NCBI GenBank assembly: GCA_002501085.1
Contig: DLRL01000041.1
Location: forward strand, 1 to 24,560
DNA length: 24,560 nt
DNA from: Gemmatimonadales bacterium UBA7889
GTDB taxonomy: Bacteria; Gemmatimonadota; Gemmatimonadetes; Longimicrobiales; Gaopeijiaceae
Direction of reading: 5' to 3'
Shown: piece after piece, positions 14,818 to 22,966 of the stretch
Position numbering within the stretch: position 1 is the stretch's first letter
Layout of the letters: each line of letters starts with the position of its first letter
The notes under the pieces: model-generated
Seen by the model: the letters and a program-made list of their open reading frames with translations, nothing else
Told to the model about the DNA's origin: nothing
The model's database searches: none
Translations under genes and position numbers: made by a program

Positions 14818-15651
14818 ATGATCTTGAGCCTCAGGCAACTCACAATAATTACAGGTATGGCAATCGCCACAAGTCTCTGTAGTACAGTTGCAGCGCAGTC
14901 CCTTCCACCAGATGAAGATGGCGCCCTTGCAAGGCTAAACTCATCTCCAAGGCATGGTGAGTGGGCTACTTATGATGCGGGAGGAGGGGACATGGTGAGG
15001 GCTTGGATCACCTATCCTGAGCGCGGCGACCAAGCTCCAGTGGTCATTGTAATCCACGAAATCTATGGCCTGACAGATTGGATCAGGTCGGTTGCCGACC
15101 AACTTGCAGCTGAAGGTTTCATAGCTGTTGCGCCGGATCTACTATCTGGATCAGGGCCGAACGGTGGAGGATCGGAGTCAATGGACAGACAGGCTTCGGT
15201 AGCAGCAATTCGCACACTTGATCCACTTGACGTCAACCGACGACTCCGAGCAATGGCAGCCTATGCTACCGCCCTCCCCTCTGCTGGTGATCAAGTGGGC
15301 GCGGTGGGATACTGCTGGGGTGGAAGCACAAGCTTCGGTTTTGCAGTGGACTACGCTGACTTGGATGCTGCTGTCGTGTACTACGGTACTTCGCCCGAGG
15401 GAGGCTTTGACCAAATCCAAGCACCAGTGCTTGGCCTTTATGGAGGCAATGACAATCGCGTGAACTCTACTATACCACGAGCGGAACAAGCGATGTTGAG
15501 CGGAAGAGGAAACTTCAAAGCTCATATATTCGAAGGTGCAGGACACGGATTCCTTCGTGCTCAATCTGGACAAGAAGGAGCGAACAAGAGCGCCACTGAG
15601 CAGGCATGGCCACTGACAGTCGACTTTTTCAAAGCACAGCTCGGCTCATGA
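14818..15651 (+). CDS. Exported dienelactone hydrolase-family protein
   Basis: This 277-aa alpha/beta hydrolase has a signal peptide (residues 1-26, ending CSTVAAQ). The dienelactone hydrolase triad is complete: Cys166 as nucleophile in GAVGYCWGGST, Asp212 in LYGGNDNRV, and His243 in GAGHGFLRA. Glu81 in VIHEIYGLTDWI is the residue that normally interacts with the resting cysteine. Family members open lactones or cleave esters; the exact substrate is unknown and the periplasmic location departs from the classic chlorocatechol enzymes. AAGGAG 8 nt before the ATG supports the start. The last codons overlap the nucleotidyltransferase gene by an ATGA junction. Confidence 0.92.
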   Translation: MILSLRQLTIITGMAIATSLCSTVAAQSLPPDEDGALARLNSSPRHGEWATYDAGGGDMVRAWITYPERGDQAPVVIVIHEIYGLTDWIRSVADQLAAEGFIAVAPDLLSGSGPNGGGSESMDRQASVAAIRTLDPLDVNRRLRAMAAYATALPSAGDQVGAVGYCWGGSTSFGFAVDYADLDAAVVYYGTSPEGGFDQIQAPVLGLYGGNDNRVNSTIPRAEQAMLSGRGNFKAHIFEGAGHGFLRAQSGQEGANKSATEQAWPLTVDFFKAQLGS

Positions 15652-16571
15652 GCTTACCGCTTGTGGTGCTCGCTGCAGGCCTCTCAACCCGCTACGGAGG
15701 ACTGAAGCAACTAGACGCACTGGGGCCTGATGGTGAGGCTATCATGGACTACAACATCTATGACGCTGCCCGAGCCGGATTCAGCCGCATCATTGTGATT
15801 GTGCGCTCTGAAATCGAGGACGATATCAGGGCTCACCTATCCGCAATTGTTGGGGGAGCTTTGCCGATAGACTATGTACAACAAAGCTTAGACCAGCTTC
15901 CAGAAGGATTTCACGCCCCTCCTGACAGAGCCCGACCTTGGGGAACGGGTCACGCCGTGCTGTGTGCGGCTGACTTTACCGATGGACCCTTTGCAGTTTG
16001 CAACGCTGACGACCTTTATGGACCGGGTGCCTTCGCGATACTCCACTCTCATCTGTCTTCCGAACAACGAGCCTCAGGTGGAGCATTAGTCGGATACACA
16101 CTCGCAGATACGCTCTCCGGGAGCGGAAGTGTCTCCCGAGGTGTCTGTGTACTGAGTAAAGACGGCCTTTTATCTCATGTTGATGAAACTCAGGGTGTGC
16201 ACCTCGTTGATGGGTGTATCACTGGGCAAAGCCTGGACGGGAATCATGTAGAGCTTTCAGGAGATTCTATTGTATCGATGAATTTGTGGGGATTCACCCG
16301 ATCAACAATCGACCATATGCGAACACAGTTCCACAACTTCCTTGAATATCACGCCTCCGACACATCACACGAATTTCTCCTGTCCACTGCAGTGAACGGA
16401 CAGATTCAAGTTGGCTCAACCTCTATGCATGTGCTTCATGCAAAGGATAAGTGGTTTGGAGTAACCCACGCCTCGGATAAAGACCAAGCCCAAACCATGC
16501 TACTGAAACAAATTGATAAAGGCGTCTATCATCAGCCTCTTGCGGACGGCTTTGCTCCACTAGTTACATAG
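15648..16571 (+). CDS. Sugar-1-phosphate nucleotidyltransferase-like protein
   Basis: This 307-aa NTP-transferase-fold protein starts SLPLVVLAAGLSTRYGGLKQ, a variant of the nucleotide-binding LxxGxGTR...K loop. A metal-binding-type acidic pair sits in FAVCNADDLYGPGAF (about residues 109-123). Related proteins join an NTP with a sugar-1-phosphate to give an NDP-sugar and often sit beside sugar kinases. The C-terminal part (HASDTSHEFLLST, then KDKWFGVTHASDKD) matches the layout of such proteins. The ATG at 15648 overlaps the hydrolase stop codon (ATGA), so translation is coupled. An earlier ATG at 15606 lies inside the hydrolase gene and would add 14 residues before the first strand. The sugar is unknown; the galactokinase-like gene at 21.7-23.0 kb is one possible partner. 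Confidence 0.85.
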   Translation: MSLPLVVLAAGLSTRYGGLKQLDALGPDGEAIMDYNIYDAARAGFSRIIVIVRSEIEDDIRAHLSAIVGGALPIDYVQQSLDQLPEGFHAPPDRARPWGTGHAVLCAADFTDGPFAVCNADDLYGPGAFAILHSHLSSEQRASGGALVGYTLADTLSGSGSVSRGVCVLSKDGLLSHVDETQGVHLVDGCITGQSLDGNHVELSGDSIVSMNLWGFTRSTIDHMRTQFHNFLEYHASDTSHEFLLSTAVNGQIQVGSTSMHVLHAKDKWFGVTHASDKDQAQTMLLKQIDKGVYHQPLADGFAPLVT

Positions 16572-16603
16572 TGCACCCTACAAGATATGGGGGCGTCTAG
16601 TAC

Positions 16604-18376
16604 ATGCAGTTGACCCAGTTGGATTGGATTGTTGTCTGCCTATACATCGCTGTAACACTTGTGACGGGTCTATACTTTGCGCGTCGCGCAGGCCGCCAGA
16701 CCGACGAGTTTTTCCTTGGCGGACGCTCTATGCCCTGGTGGCTTCTCGGCACATCCATGGTCGCAACTACTTTTTCCACTGACACTCCAAACTTAGTAAC
16801 AGATCTAGTACGAACAGGAGGTGTCAGTGAGAACTGGATCTGGTGGGCGATGGGAATCAGTGGGATGTGCACAGTGTTCTTCTATGCACAACTCTGGCGC
16901 CGATCAAATATCCTTACGGACGTGGGTTTCTACGAACTCCGTTACTCCGGACGTCCGGCAGCTTTTCTGCGTGGCTTCCGTGCTCTGTACCTGGGGATCT
17001 TCTTCAATGTGATGATCATGGCGACAGTGACTCTCGCCGCGATCAAGATCGGCGGCGTTCTTTTGGGTGTATCCAAGTATGAGGTCATACTGATTGCAGG
17101 AACTGTAACAGCCCTATACTCAGCTACATCTGGGCTTTGGGGAGTTGTGGTCACTGACCTACTCCTATTTATCGTTGCAATGACTGGATCGCTTGCGGCT
17201 GCCTACTATGCAGTACAACAACCTGCGGTGGGTGGACTAAACGGTCTATTCACTAACCCCGCACTAGAGGGCAAACTTGCACTACTCCCTGACTTCACAG
17301 ACCTACACAGCGCCGCTGCGATCTTTATCATCCCAATAGCAGTCCAATGGTGGAGCACCTGGTACCCTGGTGCCGAGCCCGGAGGAGGCGGCTATATAGC
17401 ACAGCGGATGCTTGCGGCGAAGGATGAGTCCCATGCCCTTAAAGCTACCCTCTGGTTTAACCTAGCCCACTACGCCCTGCGACCATGGCCATGGATCATT
17501 GTGGCCCTCGCTTCCTTGATCGTTTATCCGACACTCGATTCTATCCAGGCAGCTTTCCCGACAGTCGACCCTTCTATCGTGCGACATGACTTAGCATATC
17601 CCGCAATGCTGGTTTTCTTGCCATCCGGACTTCTAGGCCTCGTCGTGGCTTCTCTGGCAGCAGCGTATATGTCGACAATTAGCACTCATCTCAACTGGGG
17701 AGCATCCTATATTATCGATGACTGGTATCGTCGTTTCATCTCACCTGATCGAGAGGATCGCCACTACCTCCGGCTGGCTCGACTCGCAACAATTGGGCTA
17801 ATCATACTTGCTGGAATCGTTTCACTTTGGCTTGAAAACGCATTGCAGGCGTTCCAGATTCTTCTCCAAATCGGAGCTGGAACGGGCTTGGTATTCCTTC
17901 TGCGATGGTTCTGGTGGCGCATTAATGCTTGGAGTGAAATCTCTGCGATGATCATATCATTTCTCATCGCTGTGTACTTCCAGTTCGTTCACACAAACAT
18001 ACTGGGCCTGGAGCCCCTGGAACCCTCATTTCAGCTTGTCCTCGGGGTACTTCTAACGTCCATTGGATGGGTCACCGTGACGCTACTGACACCCCCAGCG
18101 AGTCCAGAGACTTTGAAAAGCTTTCACCAGCTTATCCGACCGATGGGCGGAGGCTGGAGAGGGGCTGGCCTTGGCCTAGAACCTGAACCAAACGGATCGA
18201 GTCCGACTGCAGCATTTCTGGCATGGTTCCTGGGTTGTATCGCAATCTATGGAGCACTGTTCGGGACTGGTTACGCTCTGTATGGACATAACACTTTATC
18301 GCTTCTCTGCACTGCAGCAGCAGCCCTAGCAATCTTTTGGCTTTTCCGGCTGCTTCCGAAAATTGATCTCCGCTAG
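16604..18376 (+). CDS. Sodium:solute symporter, SSS family
   Basis: This inner-membrane protein of 590 aa has about 13-14 hydrophobic segments. It couples Na+ entry to uptake of a solute such as a sugar. Family features are the first helix (LDWIVVCLYIAVTLVTGLYF), the loop DEFFLGGRSMPWWLLGTSM with TFSTDTP in TM2, and the TM8-TM9 region ISTHLNWGASYIIDDWYRRF, which in related proteins contributes Na+ ligands. The start at 16604 lacks a clear ribosome site. The only nearby upstream ATG (16585) runs into a stop at once. It lies 32 nt after the nucleotidyltransferase gene and may share its transcript. It is convergent with the NorB-like gene, 21 nt between stops, with no hairpin seen there. Confidence 0.92.
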   Translation: MQLTQLDWIVVCLYIAVTLVTGLYFARRAGRQTDEFFLGGRSMPWWLLGTSMVATTFSTDTPNLVTDLVRTGGVSENWIWWAMGISGMCTVFFYAQLWRRSNILTDVGFYELRYSGRPAAFLRGFRALYLGIFFNVMIMATVTLAAIKIGGVLLGVSKYEVILIAGTVTALYSATSGLWGVVVTDLLLFIVAMTGSLAAAYYAVQQPAVGGLNGLFTNPALEGKLALLPDFTDLHSAAAIFIIPIAVQWWSTWYPGAEPGGGGYIAQRMLAAKDESHALKATLWFNLAHYALRPWPWIIVALASLIVYPTLDSIQAAFPTVDPSIVRHDLAYPAMLVFLPSGLLGLVVASLAAAYMSTISTHLNWGASYIIDDWYRRFISPDREDRHYLRLARLATIGLIILAGIVSLWLENALQAFQILLQIGAGTGLVFLLRWFWWRINAWSEISAMIISFLIAVYFQFVHTNILGLEPLEPSFQLVLGVLLTSIGWVTVTLLTPPASPETLKSFHQLIRPMGGGWRGAGLGLEPEPNGSSPTAAFLAWFLGCIAIYGALFGTGYALYGHNTLSLLCTAAAALAIFWLFRLLPKIDLR

Positions 18377-18397
18377 TCAAACCCCTTTTCATATCGA

Positions 18398-19852
18398 CTA
18401 AGCACGTTCTTCGCTGACCCACCAATAGCGGAAAGCAGCCGGACAAAGTCGCCATAAGAGAGCACCGAAAAACATTGCGGCGACACCTCCAGTAACGGCG
18501 AAGAGGACTCCATTTGACCCTGCTAACCATGCAGGAGGCACGTAAGTTTCACCCGGGCTGAGGATCACTCGTGTGACTCCTGTTACGGCTCCTGAGACGT
18601 GGAGCCACACAACCAAAGCTGCCACACTTAGGTTCAGCCAAAGCACAATCCTACGCATTCCCGCTGTGTTAAAACTCTCAGCAGCCAAACCCCCCTCTCT
18701 CGCACGCAGGTGCTCACCCAAAATCCAGATAATCGCACCCAGCAGAATCATACTGTCGATACCGATGGTGGCACCCATAGCGTGTCCAGTGACCGCATAG
18801 GTCCCGTGTATTATCGCGTTGAGAGGAGGGATCGAAATCAGGATTGCTGAAAAGAGAATGAAGACCGTCCAGTACTTTGATGCCGCAAAGCTATCTCGGG
18901 TCGCACTGAACTCGCGGGATTCAGTTACGCTCACTAGCCCCCAAACGTCGTAAACAGCTCTGCACAACACCGTGATTTCAGCCATCGAAACAACAAATGA
19001 TATCCACTTCACCAAGTGATCCTGAGGCAAATGGTACGTATGGTGTGCGAAATTTGTGAATGAGTTGAGTAGACCAACTGCAAATAGAGCGTATGCAATC
19101 TTCGAGTGGCCATAGCTAGGATCACGGCTGATGCGTTCTCCGATATAAATGACCGAACCGTAGACAAAGAGATTAAAGCTTCCCACTAGCGTGCCTGTTG
19201 CCTTCCACTGCACTTGGAGATCCTGCACAGGATTCTCGAAAAAACTCGGTATCAGATACAAATGCTGCTCTACGAACGTGACGACAAAAAACAACATTCC
19301 CACGCCCCACATCGTTATGTATACCGGCCGCTGAAAGAAGTTTGGCCCAGAGATACGAAAGAAATTCCACAGATAGCAGAGCCAGCCAATCAGTATCAGC
19401 GCACTAAGAATTGGGTGGAATCCGACGTATTCCCGGCCTGATCCCACACCCAGGCTAAGGGTGAGAAGAATTCCAGTTCCAGCGGCTGCCCATGACAACA
19501 CCTGTACTCGCAACCGCCAACGATCTCCCCAAGTAACGACACCACCGTGATCCTGCAGCCAACGATGGACGACTGCGACACCCCCAAGGAAAATCCATGC
19601 AGATGCGAAAGCTGTGTGAATAGGCCGAAGCTGTCGTAGGTCGAGGCCAACTGATTGAAAGCTCGGAGCTAGGGCAGGCACTGAGTAGAGTGCGGCGAGT
19701 ATTCCTCCAACTAGCGTAACCGCGATTGCGATCAAACCGCCCCTGATAAACATGATTGTGGCGAATTGCCGGACCGGATGACCCTGGGTAAAGGAAAGCA
19801 AGTGACTGCTGACTTCATTGGGTACCAGCTCTCGCTCCAGGGTAGGATTCAT
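18398..19852 (-). CDS. NorB-like haem-copper oxidase superfamily catalytic subunit
   Basis: This inner-membrane protein (484 aa from ATG 19852) has about 12 helices. Haem-copper landmarks are His79 in LRPIHTAFASAWIFLG (low-spin haem), His197 in FVEQHLYLI, His270-His271 in FAHHTYHLP (second-metal ligands), and His357 in HGTYAVTGHAMGATIG (high-spin haem). The LRPIHT, HHTYH and HGT...H arrangement is closer to NorB than to cytochrome oxidase, and no His-Tyr cross-link motif is seen. Two positions are odd. The second histidine of the usual HxH pair is Met359. The NorB glutamate four residues after the helix-VI histidine is Ile201, while Glu195 lies two before it. It would reduce NO to N2O, or possibly O2, using electrons from the dihaem cytochrome c encoded 50 nt upstream. 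A TTG at 19936 is an alternative start with 28 extra residues. Confidence 0.82.
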   Translation of the reverse strand: MNPTLERELVPNEVSSHLLSFTQGHPVRQFATIMFIRGGLIAIAVTLVGGILAALYSVPALAPSFQSVGLDLRQLRPIHTAFASAWIFLGGVAVVHRWLQDHGGVVTWGDRWRLRVQVLSWAAAGTGILLTLSLGVGSGREYVGFHPILSALILIGWLCYLWNFFRISGPNFFQRPVYITMWGVGMLFFVVTFVEQHLYLIPSFFENPVQDLQVQWKATGTLVGSFNLFVYGSVIYIGERISRDPSYGHSKIAYALFAVGLLNSFTNFAHHTYHLPQDHLVKWISFVVSMAEITVLCRAVYDVWGLVSVTESREFSATRDSFAASKYWTVFILFSAILISIPPLNAIIHGTYAVTGHAMGATIGIDSMILLGAIIWILGEHLRAREGGLAAESFNTAGMRRIVLWLNLSVAALVVWLHVSGAVTGVTRVILSPGETYVPPAWLAGSNGVLFAVTGGVAAMFFGALLWRLCPAAFRYWWVSEERA

Positions 19853-19902
19853 GATAAGAAAGAGCGGAGCGAGTAGATGATTACTAGTGACAGAACTCTC
19901 AC

Positions 19903-20670
19903 TTACCTGTACTCCCACCAAGGCAGTAATCTCCAATTCACATTACGATCCACTTGCCTGGCACGTGTGTCATCTTCTGCCTCTCCCCTATGCTCGTTTA
20001 ACCAGAAGAAATAAGCGATCAAATCATCGATCTCCGAGGCTGAGAGTTCAGGAACTGGTGGGGGCATGCCAGTCTCTGGCTTACCACTGGTAAGCACGTC
20101 AACTAGCTCGGGTTCACTGAGCCTCTCGACGGTGGTCGAAAGATCAGGTGCTCCCACAATCGAAGTCTGAAAAGGAAAATGACACGCTTTGCATAGCCCA
20201 GCTCGAAATATTTCAAACCCCGCAGCCGCGTTGGTTGGGAGTGCAAGGTCGATGATCGCGGATTCAAATGCTTCCTGTAGACTTGTACCAGTACTGGGGT
20301 CACCCATCCTTAATTCACCTCTCCCGATATCCGGGCGGTCAATTTCATTCATAAACGCCTTCATTTGATCAATCTGTCGTGAGTTGAAGTTGAAGGCTGG
20401 CATCTGACCACTCCCAACGGTCAGAAGCGAGACGAGCCGCGTCTCGTCTACGCGGCTCGCAGCATTCGTTAGATCAGGACCAAGGAAGCCTCCCTGCCCC
20501 CAGAGTTGGTGACAAACCTGGCAGGCCGACTCGTGGTAGATCTGACGACCTTCAATCGCCTCCATAGAGAGTTCTAGATCCACGTCATCCCTGTACACGA
20601 AGATCGACTGGACCAGAAAACAAAGGACCAAAACTGCTAGCAGCCACTTTTTTGACGATGGGTTAAACAT
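19903..20670 (-). CDS. Membrane-anchored dihaem cytochrome c (NorC-like)
   Basis: This 255-aa protein has one N-terminal membrane anchor (residues 9-26) and a periplasmic part with two c-type haem sites. Haem 1 is Cys50-x-x-Cys53-His54 in ACQVCHQLWGQGGFLGPDL, the NorC/FixO-like motif, with Met90 in GQMPAF as likely sixth ligand. Haem 2 is Cys160-x-x-Cys163-His164 in LCKACHFPF, with Met202 in GMPPPVPEL. Classical NorC has one haem, so a second domain has been added. It precedes the NorB-like gene, as norC precedes norB, and should pass electrons to it. The ATG start has only a weak ribosome site. It follows the outer-membrane protein gene by 24 nt. Confidence 0.88.
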   Translation of the reverse strand: MFNPSSKKWLLAVLVLCFLVQSIFVYRDDVDLELSMEAIEGRQIYHESACQVCHQLWGQGGFLGPDLTNAASRVDETRLVSLLTVGSGQMPAFNFNSRQIDQMKAFMNEIDRPDIGRGELRMGDPSTGTSLQEAFESAIIDLALPTNAAAGFEIFRAGLCKACHFPFQTSIVGAPDLSTTVERLSEPELVDVLTSGKPETGMPPPVPELSASEIDDLIAYFFWLNEHRGEAEDDTRARQVDRNVNWRLLPWWEYR

Positions 20671-20694
20671 CTACTGCTGAGTTGATATTACTCA

Positions 20695-21642
20695 TCACCC
20701 AAGAAACAATCCGGATAGACCAAAAGTCATTCCAAAGTTCGGTGCATTATCCGTAAGTCCGAAGGCGATCGCCGAATCAATTTGCCACCAATCATTCAAC
20801 AAGAATGTGCCCCCAGTTCGTATGACACCAACATGTCCTCCGAATTCATCTTTTCTAATTTTTTCAAAAGCCATCTCAGAAAAGGCTCTGAACCGAGGGG
20901 AGAGAAGGCCTCGGCTTATCACTAACCCGAAAACGCCTGAGGGATAACTACTGAACTCATCCTGATCAAACTGTAACCCAGGCATTACAGCAATCCCCCA
21001 GTCACCTCTGAAATCGCCCTGATCCGGGTATTCCCCGTCAATCCAAGGTATGTGAAAACTCCATTCCGCCACTACACGAAAGGATGGGCGTACCCCAAAC
21101 CCCCTTAGTTCAGCAGACCCGATTGGCAAATCTGCGTGAACCAGCGCAGCCATCGCGGGTCTGCCAGATTCATCGGAAGGGAGGAAAGACCACTTAACGC
21201 CAACCGAGACGTCGGAAATACCGTTAGTGGTGATCTGTCTTGTATTGACCTCAGATGGAGAATTCAAAAGGGTCTGGTCAGTAACTTGATACCGAGTAAA
21301 CCAGTCTGACTCTAGCCGTAGCTCCCAAGAATTGGATACCCCTACTCTGAAGAGAAAAGGGGTAGTCCAAGTATCAACGTTATCGACACCTGTTGTTTCC
21401 GTATCAAATGCGAAAGAACCCTCTATTTGAATAGCGCCCGCACCCACTGTTGAACTTGATTCAACAAAGTCAGGACGATCAGTCCCAATGGGTACTTGCG
21501 CGAACACTAATCTCGGCAAGGCTATTGCTAAAGCAATTGAGGAAACCACAGAGAAAAACGCAGAGAGGGCCCACATCCTCTTTGTCTTGGCAGCCAAAAG
21601 AGGCCGGCCATGTCTTACTAGGATACTTAAACATCTATACAA
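20695..21642 (-). CDS. Outer-membrane beta-barrel protein, PF13557-like (MetA-pathway of phenol degradation family)
   Basis: The 315-aa protein has a signal sequence (about residues 23-48, ending LPRLVFAQ). A mature part follows that begins IGTDRPDFVESSSTVGAG, the typical opening of PF13557-type proteins, and continues with alternating strands and aromatic ends, closing in GMTFGLSGLFLG. It is expected to form an outer-membrane barrel; family roles in uptake are poorly defined. The chosen start is TTG 21642 because GAGG lies 7 nt upstream. ATG 21576 would give a signal peptide without the preceding lysines and is a serious alternative. It lies between the galactokinase-like gene (73 nt gap) and the cytochrome c gene (24 nt), and may be linked functionally to the cytochromes. 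Confidence 0.78.
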   Translation of the reverse strand: MYRCLSILVRHGRPLLAAKTKRMWALSAFFSVVSSIALAIALPRLVFAQVPIGTDRPDFVESSSTVGAGAIQIEGSFAFDTETTGVDNVDTWTTPFLFRVGVSNSWELRLESDWFTRYQVTDQTLLNSPSEVNTRQITTNGISDVSVGVKWSFLPSDESGRPAMAALVHADLPIGSAELRGFGVRPSFRVVAEWSFHIPWIDGEYPDQGDFRGDWGIAVMPGLQFDQDEFSSYPSGVFGLVISRGLLSPRFRAFSEMAFEKIRKDEFGGHVGVIRTGGTFLLNDWWQIDSAIAFGLTDNAPNFGMTFGLSGLFLG

Positions 21643-21715
21643 GAAAGCGCCTCAGTAGAGTTCGGAAAGCTGAAAAAGGCGAGGTCGTCGAGTGGCGTCA
21701 ACCCAACACTGAGGA

Positions 21716-22966
21716 TTACAGCGTGATTATGGAAGCCCCCGCAGAAGGTCTGGCTACAAAATAGCTTTGATCGGTATCCGTGCTCATACCCCGAGGTCCA
21801 TAATATCCCTGTGACAAGCCTTCTAGAACTACATCTACCTTGTCTTGCTCAGTAAGCATGATGACACATCCACCAAAACCAGCCCCGGTGAGCCGGGCAC
21901 CTGCCGCTCCAGCTTCACGACAAACCACAACGAGTTCATCAAGCTCCACTGAGCTGACTTCGTAGTCGACGCGGAGACTCCTATGTGAAGCGTTCATCAA
22001 CCAACCGAAGCCTTGCACGTCTTCGCTAGCCATAAGGTCAATAGCGGTTCCTACTCGAACGGCCTCTGTAATCACATGTCGGAAGCGTTGGAAAAGAGTT
22101 CGCTCGAGGACAGCTTCTGCCACCTCGATCGCTATGTCCTTTCCAAGAATCTCAAGAAGGTTGTTATACCCAGTGACCTGAGAGCGAATCAGACCGCGGT
22201 CTAATGCAGTATTGGTGACAATCCTCAAAGCCTGTTTAGACTCATCACGACGCGCATTATATACCCCCATCGCGTAACCCGATTTCTCAACTCGCACCTC
22301 AGAATTGGCAATTATGAACCGCCATTTCTCTGGAACCAGCATATGACTCATCGTTAGGGGACTAAACTCGATCTGAGCCGCATGGTGGGCATGGCCACCG
22401 ATTGATATCGCCTGATCCATCCCACCTCCGCGGGTCCCTACATAGCGTTCTGCATCTGCCATCACGTCCGCAAAGGGCAGTGTTTCTAGCATAATTCCGT
22501 TGATGTGGGCAAGAGCCAGCCCAACCGCGTTGACAAGCGCGGTCGACGATGAAAGCCCGGCTGCTATAGGGATATCAGAGACAAGAACACCATCAAAGCC
22601 ACGTGAGATAGCAAATCGTCTCGCTAACTCATCTGCTGGAGCCTTTAGGTAGTTTCCCCAATGACCTGGTGGGCTGGCAGTTATTCCCGGAACAATCTCG
22701 AACTCGACTTCTTCAAAGTCCTTATGAACGCTACGGATCCTGACAAATCCATCATCCCGACACCGAAAAGCCAAATACGCTTCGCGCTGAATAGCCATTG
22801 GGAATACTGGCAGGTCATGATAGTCGATGTGCTCACCGATCAGGTTCACGCGCCCCGGAGCCCGAGCAAAATGAGTCGGCTGCACGCCGAACTCGTTAGC
22901 AAAAACCTCTCCGGATACGAGTTCTAACGGTGACCGGTCCACTTGATGCTGACTGGTCCAATTCAC
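21716..22966 (-). CDS. galK: Galactokinase-like GHMP kinase
   Basis: This 416-aa cytoplasmic GHMP kinase phosphorylates a sugar at C1 using ATP. Motif 1 is RAPGRVNLIGEHIDYHD (residues 35-51; Arg39, Glu45 and Asp48 match the galactokinase sugar site). The phosphate loop is PIAAGLSSSTALVNAVG (133-149), the catalytic base is Asp184 in GTRGGGMDQAI, and the C-terminal motif is RLTGAGFGGCVIML. The usual TDYNDG continuation is IDYHDLPVFPM here, so galactose is likely but not certain; GalNAc or a related sugar is possible. The GTG start follows the CapA-like stop directly (TAAGTG). A second GTG at 22942 is an alternative. Flanking sugar-related genes (Gfo/Idh, and the nucleotidyltransferase at 15.6 kb) support sugar salvage. 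Confidence 0.85.
   Translation of the reverse strand: MNWTSQHQVDRSPLELVSGEVFANEFGVQPTHFARAPGRVNLIGEHIDYHDLPVFPMAIQREAYLAFRCRDDGFVRIRSVHKDFEEVEFEIVPGITASPPGHWGNYLKAPADELARRFAISRGFDGVLVSDIPIAAGLSSSTALVNAVGLALAHINGIMLETLPFADVMADAERYVGTRGGGMDQAISIGGHAHHAAQIEFSPLTMSHMLVPEKWRFIIANSEVRVEKSGYAMGVYNARRDESKQALRIVTNTALDRGLIRSQVTGYNNLLEILGKDIAIEVAEAVLERTLFQRFRHVITEAVRVGTAIDLMASEDVQGFGWLMNASHRSLRVDYEVSSVELDELVVVCREAGAAGARLTGAGFGGCVIMLTEQDKVDVVLEGLSQGYYGPRGMSTDTDQSYFVARPSAGASIITL

Noticed and set aside
19853..19936. N-terminal extension of the NorB-like protein from a TTG inside the cytochrome c gene
   Set aside because: The extra 28 residues are not seen in NorB-type proteins and begin at a TTG; ATG 19852 gives a normal N terminus. 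It is kept only as an alternative.
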